A DNA stretch of 38,185 nucleotides from JBOHNM01 sp050730675 (GCA_050730675.1 JBOHNM010000017.1:1-38185), one strand, 5' to 3'; counted from the first letter of the stretch, positions 1 to 8,276 are shown. Translations and numbers: made by a program. Notes: generated from the letters alone by a model not told the origin.

Positions 1-1754
1 GCCGCCCCGATCTCCGTCACGATCCGGTAGATCGCCTCGCCTGCCCCCCGCGACACCGCCAGCGGCCGCAGCGTCGCTTCCTGCGCCGCCACCTTCATCA
101 CCGCCGGCACATCTCCGTGATGCTCCTCCAGCCACCGCAAATACGACCCGGGGTTCGGCGAGTCCGGATTCCCATTCTCAAAGTGCGAGAGCGCCGCCAG
201 GTACGCCTTCTGCCACTCCAGCAGCTCGCGCCCCTCAACCAAGTGCGGCGGCCTCGCCAGCAGCCGCTGCACCTCCGCCACGCCTCCGACCTCCGGCTCC
301 AGCAGCATCCGCGCAAACGCCAGCACATCCTGCACGCCCTCGTCCGTCTTCGCTCCGCTCCCCGCGCGGCGGACAAACGGGATCCCCTCCAGCTCCAGCG
401 CCCCCGCCACCCGCTCCAGGTCGCTGTGCGCCCGCGACAGCACCGCGTACTTGCTCCAATCCAGTTCCGGCTCCTTCGCCCGCATCCCGCGCAGCATCGC
501 CGCGATCACCTCGCCGTTCTGAGCGTTATCTTCCAGCACAACACCCCGTGCCATCATCCCCGCCTTGGGCGCTTCGCCAAGCTTGTCAGCCGGGCGCTCC
601 ACCACCTTGTCCGGCGCATACCGCTCGGTCGCCCGCGTGATCACCGCGTTGGCGATGTCCAGCACCGCCTGCTCGCTCCGGTAGTTCTCCCTCAGCTCAA
701 CAACCGTGTGCTCCGGCCATGCCCGGTCGAACTTCACAAACGCACGGTCGTCCGCTCCCCGGAATCCGTAGATCGCCTGGTCGTCATCCCCCACCACGCA
801 CAGGTCCGGCCCCGCGCCATTGCCCACGGGGAAAAGCCCCTTCAGCATCTCGATCTGCGCCGCGTTCACATCCTGATACTCGTCCACCACCGCGTGGCGG
901 TACTCGGCACGTAGGATGGCCGCGGCCTCCTTGCTCGTCCGCAGCAACTCCACCGGCAGCATGATCAGGTCGTTGAAGCCGATCAGCCCCCGCTCGCGGC
1001 ACACCTTCGCGTACATCCCGTACAGCCGCGCCATCCGCCCGAACCGTTCGCAACGCGCCTTCTCCCCCGCCAGCGCCGTCGCATCCAACTCCTCAGCGTT
1101 CTTCGCGAGCTTCTTCCCCCACTCGCCCGCGTGCCGCTCCGCATCCGCCGCCGTCACGCCCTGGTTCCCGCACTCGTCGATCAACTCCGAAGCCTGCTCC
1201 ACCGCCGCACGCACGCCCGCCGCCGCGGCGTCCGGATACAGCCCGTGCGCGACGATCAACTCCCGCAGCACCTGCTTCCGCTGCGCCGAGTCCATCAGCT
1301 CCGCGTTGGGCGCGACGTTGAGAATGTCCCCGAACCGCCGCACCAGCCGCTGCCCCAGCCCGTGGAACGTCGAGACCGTCACCATCTCCGCCTTGGCCGC
1401 GTGCTCTGCTCCCAGCAATTCGCGTAGCCGCGCCCGCATCTGCTCCGCGGCCTTCACCGTGAACGTCAGTGCCAAGATCGACTCCGGCGCCGCACCCGCA
1501 TCCAGGATCAGCCGCGCGATCCGGTGCGTGATCACCCGCGTCTTGCCCGTCCCCGGCCCGGCCAGCACCACCAGCGGACCATCCTCGTGGACCACCGCCG
1601 CCCGCTGCGCCTCGTTGAGCCCCTCGAGCAAATCCAATTCGCCGCCATCCTTCCGCCGCTTGGGGAGAGGATTCCGAGAAGCGCCCGCCTGCCTGACCCC
1701 GACGCGGTCGGCACCCACGCGATCACCCCACAGAAGTCCGCCTTCATCCTTCAT
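1..1754 (-). CDS. uvrD: UvrD/PcrA-type superfamily 1 DNA helicase, C-terminus cut by window edge
   Basis: ATP-driven 3'-5' DNA helicase of the UvrD/Rep/PcrA group, acting in nucleotide-excision and mismatch repair and in clearing stalled forks. Translating the minus strand shows the N-terminal Q-motif region (GLNEAQRAAV), a Walker A loop (LAGPGTGKT, about nt 1540-1570), the Walker B/motif II DEYQD (about nt 870-890) and motif III VVGDDDQAIYGFRGADD (about nt 750-810). About 584 codons lie inside the window; the family usually has roughly 650-750, so the C-terminal 2B/2A part is off the edge. The longest reading starts at ATG 1754, inside a heptamer repeat, with an in-frame stop just upstream. 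GTG 1718 or a later codon nearer the GLNEAQ motif is equally possible, because the first 35 residues look unconserved. It lies downstream of rsmD on the same strand. Confidence 0.9.
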   Translation of the reverse strand, partial: MKDEGGLLWGDRVGADRVGVRQAGASRNPLPKRRKDGGELDLLEGLNEAQRAAVVHEDGPLVVLAGPGTGKTRVITHRIARLILDAGAAPESILALTFTVKAAEQMRARLRELLGAEHAAKAEMVTVSTFHGLGQRLVRRFGDILNVAPNAELMDSAQRKQVLRELIVAHGLYPDAAAAGVRAAVEQASELIDECGNQGVTAADAERHAGEWGKKLAKNAEELDATALAGEKARCERFGRMARLYGMYAKVCRERGLIGFNDLIMLPVELLRTSKEAAAILRAEYRHAVVDEYQDVNAAQIEMLKGLFPVGNGAGPDLCVVGDDDQAIYGFRGADDRAFVKFDRAWPEHTVVELRENYRSEQAVLDIANAVITRATERYAPDKVVERPADKLGEAPKAGMMARGVVLEDNAQNGEVIAAMLRGMRAKEPELDWSKYAVLSRAHSDLERVAGALELEGIPFVRRAGSGAKTDEGVQDVLAFARMLLEPEVGGVAEVQRLLARPPHLVEGRELLEWQKAYLAALSHFENGNPDSPNPGSYLRWLEEHHGDVPAVMKVAAQEATLRPLAVSRGAGEAIYRIVTEIGA

Positions 1755-1821
1755 CCTTCATCCTTCATCCTTCATCCTTCATCCTTCATCCTTCATCCTT
1801 CATCCTTCATCCTTCATCCTT
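1741..1821. repeat. Heptanucleotide tandem repeat (CATCCTT)n, about 11.5 copies
   Basis: Perfect 7-bp tandem array between rsmD and uvrD. Read in gene direction (minus strand) the unit is AAGGATG, which holds both a Shine-Dalgarno-like AAGGA and an ATG. The array supplies the stop codon of rsmD (TGA at 1807-1809) and the furthest-upstream possible start of uvrD (ATG 1754). Because 7 is not a multiple of 3, a change of one unit would shift the frame of any start codon inside the array relative to uvrD. Confidence 0.95.
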
Positions 1822-2655
1822 CCCCGCTCCCATATACCAATGCACCTCCGTGCTCCCATACGGATGCGACTCGGGCCCCTTCGCCCCGGCGATGTGCATG
1901 TCCCCCGGCTCGCGCAGGGCGGCCACCGCCGGCGCGGCCTCGCCCTCGCTACCCACCACCACCTCCGCTTCGCCTTCTTCGTCCGCGTCCTGCCCTTTTT
2001 CGTGCGCGAACTTCGCCAGGTTCGACGGCTCGTCCTGGATCCGAACCCCGCGCCACTCCTTCATCTCTCGCCCGCCCCGCCCTCCCCCATCGCGCTCATC
2101 GCGGCCCTTGCGCCCCTTCTTGAACTTCTTGCCATGCTCCGGCTCGACCGGTCTGGTCTCGCTCGGCAACTCCACCGCAAACGGCCGCGGCGTACGCACC
2201 AGCACAAAACCATCGTGCGCCAGGATCTTGGCGATCTGTCCAAGCTGCCCCTTCACCCGCTCCCACCCCAGCTTCTGCTCGATCAGCGGGTACGGCGGAT
2301 CGAAGAACGCGAAATCCAAGGGGCGCGGGCACCGCGCCACCACGCTCAGCCCCAGCGCATCGCCGCGCACCACCGTGCAACGATCCCCGCACTTGAGGAC
2401 CTCGATGTTCCGCTCCAGCGTCTCGCACGAGCGCTTGTCCTGCTCGACAAACACGCAGCTCGCCGCCCCGCGGCTCAGCGCCTCCAGCCCGATCGACCCC
2501 GAGCCGGCGAACGCATCGAGCACCGCCGCCCCCTCGATCCGCGCCCCCAGCATCCCAAAGACCGATTCCTTCACCCGATCCGGGATCGGACGGGTCGTCA
2601 TCCCCTCCGGGCTGATCAGTTTCCGCGACCTGTATTCGCCGGCGATGATGCGCAT
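1807..2655 (-). CDS. rsmD: 16S rRNA (guanine(966)-N2)-methyltransferase RsmD with a charged internal insertion
   Basis: SAM-dependent methyltransferase that modifies G966 of 16S rRNA during 30S assembly. The start at ATG 2655 (MRIIAGEYRSRKL) matches the family N-terminus; an upstream in-frame start at 2682 would only add nine unconserved residues. Visible motifs are the SAM-binding loop DAFAGSGSIGLEA (residues about 48-60) and the catalytic DPPY (119-122). The typical closing strand YGSTEVHWY is present (about 266-274). Between residues about 166 and 262 lies a hydrophilic, Gly/Lys/Arg/Glu-rich insertion of nearly 100 residues, making the protein 282 aa against roughly 180-200 usually. The last codons and the stop lie in the heptamer repeat. 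The gene precedes uvrD. Confidence 0.9.
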   Translation of the reverse strand: MRIIAGEYRSRKLISPEGMTTRPIPDRVKESVFGMLGARIEGAAVLDAFAGSGSIGLEALSRGAASCVFVEQDKRSCETLERNIEVLKCGDRCTVVRGDALGLSVVARCPRPLDFAFFDPPYPLIEQKLGWERVKGQLGQIAKILAHDGFVLVRTPRPFAVELPSETRPVEPEHGKKFKKGRKGRDERDGGGRGGREMKEWRGVRIQDEPSNLAKFAHEKGQDADEEGEAEVVVGSEGEAAPAVAALREPGDMHIAGAKGPESHPYGSTEVHWYMGAGKDEG

Positions 2656-2705
2656 TGAGGGAGGGAAGCGGGGCACAGGCAAAGAGTCAAGCGTCAGGCC
2701 ACTGG

Positions 2706-2737
2706 TCGCCTGATCGCCTCGCTCACTGGTCGCCCGT
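2706..2737 (+). repeat. Degenerate octamer repeat (TCGCCTGA-like), 4 units
   Basis: Consecutive octamers TCGCCTGA, TCGCCTCG, CTCACTGG and TCGCCCGT lie between the unknown gene at 2740-3390 and rsmD, about 50 bp upstream of the rsmD start. The units belong to the same TCGYCYGN family found at 12487-12510, 12956-13003 and 14497-14520, here on the strand opposite to rsmD. Confidence 0.6.
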
Positions 2738-2739
2738 TT

Positions 2740-3390
2740 TCACCCGATCGCCATCACCGCCACCGGCGGCTTCTCCACCCCGCTGATCACTTGCCACAGC
2801 GGCGTCACCGCCTTGCCCTTCTCGGGCAGCCACTTCTTGAACGCCCCCGCCTTGTCCGCGGCATACTCCCCCAGCTTCGGTCCGCCGATGAACACCGCCC
2901 GGTGCAGCAGCAACAGGTCCTCGCTGGCGTACTCCGCCTCGGCCGCGATCCCCATCAGCGCATCGACCAGCTCGGCGAAGAGCTTCTCGTCCTGGCGCAG
3001 CAGCGCGTCGGCATCGCGCCAGATGTAGACCCGGTGCTTCACCGCCGGCACGTTCGGCACGCTCGGCCGCTCGCGCAGGCGGTCGACCAGACCGCCCGGC
3101 TCGCCGATCGAGCGCTTGATCCGCCGCGTCGGCCCGTCGTGCAGACATTTCTCAAGCTGGCGGCACACGCCGTCAAGGTCGTGCGCCACCGCGCCGCAGA
3201 TCACCAGCGTCTGGGTATCAGGCATGTGCCGGAAGTGCTTGGTGACCTCGAGGCCGTAGCGCTCGCGCACCGCCATGTTCCGCGACCACACCACCAGGTG
3301 GTGCTCGTCGAGCAGGCGATCGCCCTCGGCCAACCATTGGCCGACAGCCCTCGCCCCACTGGCTACTCGAACCACCGCACCCATGCGCAT
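2740..3390 (-). CDS. Conserved hypothetical protein (216 aa)
   Basis: I do not recognise a family. The start at ATG 3390 (MRMGAVVRVASGARAVGQWL) is chosen because the reading frame further upstream looks non-coding; ATG 3384 is also possible. There is no signal peptide or membrane segment, so the protein is probably cytoplasmic. It has mixed alpha/beta character with a segment TQTLVICGAVAHDL in the middle and a helical C-terminal half (LLRQDEKLFAELVDALMGIA). It ends 84 bp before the rsmD start on the same strand, so co-transcription with rsmD-uvrD is possible. The choice of this frame over long antisense frames rests on its ordinary amino-acid composition and orientation with its neighbours. 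Confidence 0.6.
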   Translation of the reverse strand: MRMGAVVRVASGARAVGQWLAEGDRLLDEHHLVVWSRNMAVRERYGLEVTKHFRHMPDTQTLVICGAVAHDLDGVCRQLEKCLHDGPTRRIKRSIGEPGGLVDRLRERPSVPNVPAVKHRVYIWRDADALLRQDEKLFAELVDALMGIAAEAEYASEDLLLLHRAVFIGGPKLGEYAADKAGAFKKWLPEKGKAVTPLWQVISGVEKPPVAVMAIG

Positions 3391-3531
3391 CCCCGTTACC
3401 CGTCGCCCCTGCCGGCGGCGGGCAAAGGGAGTGTGTACCAAATCTTGACGCTTGCCAGCGATCTCCCCAATCGCCCGGCGAAGTTCACACACTGGCTCAG
3501 TTGCGTGGGCGAATCGGCAAAAACAACGCGG

Positions 3532-3553
3532 TCCCCTGCATCAGTTCAGGGGA
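3532..3553 (-). terminator. Possible Rho-independent terminator for the FecR-domain gene
   Basis: Stem TCCCCTG / CAGGGGA with an 8-nt loop, about 50 bp after the stop codon. On the minus strand a TTTTT run follows after roughly eight nucleotides, a little further from the stem than ideal. Confidence 0.4.
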
Positions 3554-3600
3554 TTCCCCTTGCCGCGCGCCGGCCGCGCTGCATACTTCATCATTGCGGT

Positions 3601-4785
3601 TCACTTGCCCGGAAACTCGGGCACGCTCGCCAAACCCGGGCTGTGGACGCGCGTTGCGCCCGACGGGTCCAGCCGCACCATTGTCTTCTCGCGCACCACC
3701 ACCAGCTCCGTCGGCGTCGTCACGTTGACCATCGTCCCCGGCGCAACCGGCACGACCGTGGCCCGCCCGCGCTGCAGGTCAACGAAGATCCGCGACGCCT
3801 CGCCGGCTTCGCTCGTCACCGTCTGCTTCTTGATCGTCGCCCGCGAAGTCGGCCCGATGATCACCGTCGCCTTCTCGTCCACCACCAACTGCACCTCGCC
3901 GCCGGCGCCGGTGCGCACCTCGATGATGCCGTCGCCCTCAAGGCCCGAGCCCAGGTTGGTCCAGTCCTTGGCCGCGCCCGCGTCGATGATCCGCCCCTGC
4001 ACTTGCCCCTCGTTGCCGGCGCACGCGGTGATCCGCACCGAGACCGACTCCACACGCATCTGCGCCCGCAGAGATTTCACGGGATCCACAGGCTCTTTCG
4101 GCACGATCGGCGCGGGCGTCGGCTCGGGAATCACCAGCGGCATCGGCTCCGGCTGCGGCGCCACCAGCGGAGCGGGCTTCACCTCAACGGGCGCAGGCGT
4201 CGGCTCGATCACCGGAGCCGGCGCGGACACCGCGGCAACCGCCGCGGCCGGTGCTGGCTCGATCGGCTTGATCTCCACCACCGGGGCAGACGTCGCCGCC
4301 ACCGTCTCCGGCATCGGCGCGGGTGCCGGTTCAATCGCCTGCACGGGAGTCGGCGCCGGGGCCGGCTCGGAGGTCCGCGCGGCCTCAATCCGCGTCGGCA
4401 CAGGGCTCGGGGTCGTTGCCGCCGGAGCGGGCTCGCTCGTCATCGGCGGCTGCGGCGTCGGCGCGGGGGTCGGTGCAGGCGCCGGTGCCGGAGTTGGTGC
4501 GGGCTCACTTGGCTTCGCCTCACTGGGCGCGGGGGCCGGCGCAGGAGTCGGCGCCGGCGTCGGGGCCTTTGGCGGCGGGCTGCCGGGCACGATCGCCCCC
4601 GGTCGTGTGCCTCGGGCCAGCCGATCGAGGTCGATGATCGGATCCTTGATCGGACGGAACCCCGGTTTGGGGGTGGTTGCCGGCGCCGTGGACGGCTTGG
4701 CAGGCGGCGCGCTCTGCGCCAGCGCCTGCCCCGCACTCAGTCCAACGGAGATGCAAACCAGCGCGACGGTGGAACGTGCGATCAT
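3601..4785 (-). CDS. Secreted FecR-domain protein with long Pro/Ala-rich linker
   Basis: Exported protein of 394 aa. A signal peptide (MIARSTVALVCISVGLSAGQ, cleavage near ALA-Q at residues 22-24) leads into about 215 residues of low-complexity Pro/Ala/Thr linker (PAPAPTP-type repeats). The C-terminal domain (about residues 245-390) resembles FecR: an IIEVRTGAGGEVQLVVDEKA core followed by IGPTSRATI. FecR domains often lie in the periplasm, either sensing in cell-surface signalling or as envelope proteins; no adjacent sigma factor or TonB receptor is present, so a structural or sensory envelope role cannot be separated. The start at ATG 4785 has AAGGAG six nucleotides upstream. The regular GC-rich linker coding produces long open antisense frames, which are not genes. 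Confidence 0.85.
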   Translation of the reverse strand: MIARSTVALVCISVGLSAGQALAQSAPPAKPSTAPATTPKPGFRPIKDPIIDLDRLARGTRPGAIVPGSPPPKAPTPAPTPAPAPAPSEAKPSEPAPTPAPAPAPTPAPTPQPPMTSEPAPAATTPSPVPTRIEAARTSEPAPAPTPVQAIEPAPAPMPETVAATSAPVVEIKPIEPAPAAAVAAVSAPAPVIEPTPAPVEVKPAPLVAPQPEPMPLVIPEPTPAPIVPKEPVDPVKSLRAQMRVESVSVRITACAGNEGQVQGRIIDAGAAKDWTNLGSGLEGDGIIEVRTGAGGEVQLVVDEKATVIIGPTSRATIKKQTVTSEAGEASRIFVDLQRGRATVVPVAPGTMVNVTTPTELVVVREKTMVRLDPSGATRVHSPGLASVPEFPGK

Positions 4786-5245
4786 GGCAGACTCCTTCGG
4801 CTTGCACCCGCCCGCGCGGTCAATTCAGCATTGACGCCGCTCAGCACTTCCCATTGTTGCGCCGTGTTCGCGCGTTCGCGCCCGTCAACACTGCAAGCCT
4901 TTGGTCGATTCGTCACCGTCCCGAATTGCCGCGTTCGATCTACCGCTGATCCGGCCAGATTTCCGTCCGGGGAAGCGTCAAGTCCGCGCTCGTTACCGAT
5001 CATGCTATGAACAACCCTATACAAATCCCCCTAAATGGGCTGGATTGATAAAATTCTTTTCATCTACTTTGGAGAAGACCCCACCAAATACGGGTCCAGA
5101 GAAGTCTCTCTGTTATATTGCGGCATGGGGGGTTCAATGACCTTCCGCGGCGAGCACCCCGACATGGGGATATCACCCATACCCGGGAAAACCCTGGACG
5201 CGGATCGTCGACGAGAGACCTCATCCACCAGGAAGGGTGTCGTTC
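4786..5245. promoter_or_regulatory. Divergent intergenic region between FecR-domain gene and luxR-type gene
   Basis: A 460-bp gene-free stretch serving two divergent genes. The part from about 5000 to 5130 is clearly more AT-rich than its surroundings and holds several -10-like hexamers (TATACA at 5019-5024, TATATT at 5114-5119) and a TTGATA at 5045-5050; no -35/-10 pair is clean enough to call. An imperfect dyad ATGGG-N7-CCCAT lies at 5164-5180, about 65-80 bp before the luxR-type start, and could be a regulator site. No RNA gene is visible. Confidence 0.45.
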
Positions 5246-6085
5246 ATGAAACATGCTGCTGTGCTGACTACCCAGGTGATGGCCATGCTCCACCGCCTCC
5301 CTGGAATCGCCACTCTGGATTGGTGTGACCGGGCCGCCAAGGCTGCGTGCCTGCTGCACGAGGGGAGCGCGGCGGCGGTTGCGCTGTGTTGCCTGGACCG
5401 CGACGGGTTCATGCTCCGGCTGGAGTCGGTCGGCGCTGCCGGGTCGGGCGTGGACTTGGGGCGGGTGCGGTCGAGTTTCCGCCAAGGCGAGTGGATCGGC
5501 TGGAAGGGCGGCGCGCCGGAGGCGGGCAGGACCGACGTCAATCTGGCCAGCGTGCTGGGCCTGCTGGAGCGCCGCGGCGAAGGGCCGGTGGCGCGGCGGT
5601 GGGAGCTGTTCTCCCCCGGCGATGTGCTTCTGGGCGCCGGGGCCGTGCCGGGCGAACCGGGGCGTGTGCTGCTGGTGGAATTGGCGCTGCCGGGCCCGGC
5701 CGGCCGCAACGTCGAGCGCGAGCTGGTGGTCCTCGGCGCCGCGATGCCGTTCCTGATCGAGAAGCTGATCAATGCGGTGGGGGCCGAGCCGGCCGATGAG
5801 CGCCGCTGGCTGACGGCACGGGAAGAGATCGTGCTTTGGCAGTTGGTTGCGGGCAAAAAAGTGCCGCAGATCGCCGAAGAGCTTGGCCGCTCGGTCTACA
5901 CGGTGCACGACCATGTGAAGTCGCTGCACCGCAAGCTCGGCGCGACCAGCCGCGGGCAGTTGGTATCGCGGGCCTTGGGCCACTTGGGGCCTCTCAACGG
6001 CCATGGTGACGCCGCGGAGGGTCCATCGGGCGCCGGCGCGCGGATGGTGCTTGGCGCCGCGCGCCGTCAGGCGCAGCCAAGCTGA
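5246..6085 (+). CDS. LuxR/NarL-type HTH transcriptional regulator
   Basis: Protein of 279 aa with a C-terminal LuxR-type DNA-binding domain (about residues 188-245): LTAREEIVLWQLVAGKKVPQ, then IAEELGRSVYTVHDHVKSLH and RKLGATSRGQLV, the standard four-helix pattern with the TVHDHVKSLHRKLG recognition region. The N-terminal 175 residues have no recognised receiver motif (no Asp/Lys phospho-acceptor set). They may be a GAF-like or otherwise divergent sensory domain, but I cannot name it. The start at ATG 5246 is fixed by AGGAAGG eight to nine bases upstream; GTG 5237 in the same frame overlaps that site and is less likely. It converges with the lipoprotein gene at 6109. Possible targets are the divergent FecR gene or its own promoter. 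Confidence 0.85.
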   Translation: MKHAAVLTTQVMAMLHRLPGIATLDWCDRAAKAACLLHEGSAAAVALCCLDRDGFMLRLESVGAAGSGVDLGRVRSSFRQGEWIGWKGGAPEAGRTDVNLASVLGLLERRGEGPVARRWELFSPGDVLLGAGAVPGEPGRVLLVELALPGPAGRNVERELVVLGAAMPFLIEKLINAVGAEPADERRWLTAREEIVLWQLVAGKKVPQIAEELGRSVYTVHDHVKSLHRKLGATSRGQLVSRALGHLGPLNGHGDAAEGPSGAGARMVLGAARRQAQPS

Positions 6086-6108
6086 AATGATCTATACCCA
6101 GGATTGTG

Positions 6109-6762
6109 CTACGGCCGCGACTCGTCGGCGGCGGGCGTCTGCGCCGGCTGTGCGGGCTCGGTGCGGTCGGTGGGTGGAGACGGCGGGTTTCCCGTGTTCA
6201 TGCGCGCCGCGATCTGGGCCGCGAGCTGGGCGCTGAGTTCCTCGTCGACATTGAGCGCCACGGCATAGTCGGGGGACATACCGCGGGCGACCAGGTCCGG
6301 GTCGATGGCGCGGCTGGCGTAACGAACGGACGTCGAGGGCACTCGCCATCCCGGGTCCTGCACGCGCAGGCGGATCGCCCGCACGCGCAGCAGCAGCGGG
6401 CCGTCGAACGCACCAATATCGTCGTACGGCGCATCTCCATCGCGAGGTTCCCAGGTCATGCGGATGAGCCGCTGTTGGCGATTGAGAATGTCGTCTGGGG
6501 AACTCATCGTGCTGGAGAGCTGGCGGTCGGCCGGGCCGGTGAGCGAGGCGGTGAACGTGTTGCGCGTGGTGATCACCCCGGCACGGCTGTCGGCCCGCTC
6601 GATCGTCCAGTGCTCGTCGTGCAGCACCTCGCGGGCGGCGGCAAAGGACTCGGGGTATTGGCCCCGGGGCACGAGCACTTCAAACTCGGTCGGCTTGGGC
6701 GCGGCGCAGCCGCCGATGCAGAACAGGGCGGCGGCGATGGCGAACAGGAGCGGGCGGGACAT
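6109..6762 (-). CDS. Predicted lipoprotein of unknown function
   Basis: Protein of 217 aa with a lipoprotein signal peptide: basic SR, hydrophobic core PLLFAIAAALF and lipobox IGGC with the lipidated cysteine at residue 19. The mature part has mixed beta-strand character and a Pro/Thr-rich C-terminal tail. No catalytic motif or known family is recognised. It starts 9 bp after the stop of the PLP-dependent decarboxylase on the same strand, so the two could be one transcript. A TAGACT hexamer also overlaps that stop codon six bases before the ATG, so it may have its own promoter. No Shine-Dalgarno sequence is visible. Confidence 0.8.
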   Translation of the reverse strand: MSRPLLFAIAAALFCIGGCAAPKPTEFEVLVPRGQYPESFAAAREVLHDEHWTIERADSRAGVITTRNTFTASLTGPADRQLSSTMSSPDDILNRQQRLIRMTWEPRDGDAPYDDIGAFDGPLLLRVRAIRLRVQDPGWRVPSTSVRYASRAIDPDLVARGMSPDYAVALNVDEELSAQLAAQIAARMNTGNPPSPPTDRTEPAQPAQTPAADESRP

Positions 6763-6768
6763 GGTGGG

Positions 6769-6774
6769 AGTCTA
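6769..6774 (-). promoter_or_regulatory. Candidate -10 element TAGACT, leaderless type
   Basis: TAGACT followed by CCCACC and then the ATG at 6762; no Shine-Dalgarno. The first three bases are also the stop codon (TAG) of the upstream decarboxylase gene. Confidence 0.45.
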
Positions 6775-8271
6775 GCGGGCGACGCCCGCGCTGAGAATCT
6801 CCCACGCGGCGCGGATATCGGCTTCCGTGGTGTGCGTGCCGCCGACGGCCAAGCGGAGTACGACCGAGCGGTCGGGGAGGACGGTGTGGGACAGGTAGAT
6901 GCGCCCGCCGGCGTTGGCGGCGTGCATGAGGGCGAGGTTGGCGGCGTCGCGGGCCGCGGAGTCGGCGAGGGATTCACGCAGCCTGAAGACGATCAAGGGG
7001 AGGCCGTGATCGCGCGGGACGGGCAGCTCGAATCGCTGATCAGCCCCGATGAGTGAGGCGAAGAGGTCGGCGAGGCGGCAATGGCGAGTGATGTGGGCGC
7101 GCAGGCCCTGCGCGCCATAGGACCGCTGCACAAACCAGAGCTTGAGGGCGCGGAAACGCCGGCCGAGGGGAACCTGCCAATCGCGGTAGTCGGTGACCGT
7201 CTGCGCGGCGAATGACGTCGGAGGCGCGGTGTTGCGGAGATACTCGGGCGTGATGGTGAGCGCATCAGTAAGGGAGCGGCGATCGGCGACGTAGAAGAGG
7301 GAGCAGTCGAAGCTTGTGAGCAGCCACTTGTGGGGGTTGAAGCAGAACGAGTCGGCGTGCTCGACGCCGTGGAGCATCCAGCGGTGCTCGGGGCAGACGC
7401 AGGCGGAGCCGGCAAAGGCGGCGTCGATGTGGAGCCAGGGGCGCGGCGGGGACGCATCGGCGGCGGGCTCGCTGATGACCGCCGCGATTTGCGCGACATC
7501 ATCAAAGCCGAGGCAGCCGGTGGTGCCGAGGGTGGCGCAGACGAAGATGGGCGTGCGACCAGCGGCACGGTCGGCGGCGAACGCTTCACGCAGAGCATCG
7601 GGACGGAGAGCGTGTCGATCGTCCACGTCGATGAGTCGTACGGATTCACGGTCATCCGGGCCGCGGGCGATGCCGGCGATCATGGCGGCCTTGACGATCG
7701 ATGAGTGCGCTTGCGCGGAGGCGTAGACGACGGGGCGGGAGGGGAAGCCGGCCCGCTTCCGCGCGGCGACGAGCGCACAGAGGGCGGCCTCGCTGGCGGT
7801 GCTCTGGATCACCCCGCCGCCGCTGTTGGTGGAAAGGAACCGCTCGGGGAGGGCGAGGAGCCGGGCGGTCCAATCAGCAACGCGGGTCTCGAGTTCTGTG
7901 CAGGCCGGGCTGGTGATCCAGAGCATCCCCTGCGCACCCAGACCCGTGGAGAGGAGGTCAGCCAGCACCGCCGGCGGCGAGCCGTTGGCGGGGAAGAAGG
8001 CGAAGAACCCCGGGGCCTGCCAGTGCGTGATGCCGGGGACGATGTGGCGCTGGAAATCGGCCCAGATCTCATCCCACGCCTCGGGATGCTCCGGCGCTGC
8101 GGCGGGAAGGGGCGCGACGACCTCGCCGGGTTTGACACGCGACAGCACAGAGAGCTCGCAGTCGTGGGCCTGCAGGCGCGACCAGTAGTCGGCGAGCCAG
8201 TCGATGAGTTGGTGGCCGCGGACGCGGAAATCGGCGGCGGACCAGTGGGCCGGTTCGGAGTCTGGGGGCAT
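6772..8271 (-). CDS. Pyridoxal-phosphate-dependent decarboxylase, aromatic-L-amino-acid decarboxylase family
   Basis: Group II PLP decarboxylase (499 aa, close to the usual 470-510). The PLP-binding lysine is K315 in FNPHKWLLTSFDCS. D283 in HIDAAFAGSA would pair with the pyridine nitrogen, and H189 in SAQAHSS would stack on the ring. The N-terminal ITHWQAPGFFAFFPAN (about 81-96) is the conserved substrate-pocket strand of the DDC/tyrosine/tryptophan decarboxylase group. The substrate cannot be read from the sequence; aromatic amino acids are the family default. No transporter or biosynthetic partner lies nearby; only a lipoprotein gene follows, 9 bp downstream. The ATG at 8271 has CATAAT five bases upstream and no Shine-Dalgarno, suggesting a leaderless mRNA. 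Confidence 0.9.
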   Translation of the reverse strand: MPPDSEPAHWSAADFRVRGHQLIDWLADYWSRLQAHDCELSVLSRVKPGEVVAPLPAAAPEHPEAWDEIWADFQRHIVPGITHWQAPGFFAFFPANGSPPAVLADLLSTGLGAQGMLWITSPACTELETRVADWTARLLALPERFLSTNSGGGVIQSTASEAALCALVAARKRAGFPSRPVVYASAQAHSSIVKAAMIAGIARGPDDRESVRLIDVDDRHALRPDALREAFAADRAAGRTPIFVCATLGTTGCLGFDDVAQIAAVISEPAADASPPRPWLHIDAAFAGSACVCPEHRWMLHGVEHADSFCFNPHKWLLTSFDCSLFYVADRRSLTDALTITPEYLRNTAPPTSFAAQTVTDYRDWQVPLGRRFRALKLWFVQRSYGAQGLRAHITRHCRLADLFASLIGADQRFELPVPRDHGLPLIVFRLRESLADSAARDAANLALMHAANAGGRIYLSHTVLPDRSVVLRLAVGGTHTTEADIRAAWEILSAGVAR

Positions 8272-8276
8272 GGGCG

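Noticed and set aside
916..2658. Long plus-strand open frame (580 codons) opposite uvrD and rsmD
   Set aside because: It is antisense to two enzymes with intact motifs and encodes Arg/Pro/Ser-rich sequence, including translated heptamer repeat; typical open antisense frame of GC-rich DNA.
2791..5010. Very long plus-strand open frame (739 codons) opposite the unknown and FecR-domain genes
   Set aside because: His/Arg-rich antisense translation of the Pro/Ala linker; no motifs, and the opposite strand has a signal peptide and a FecR-like domain.
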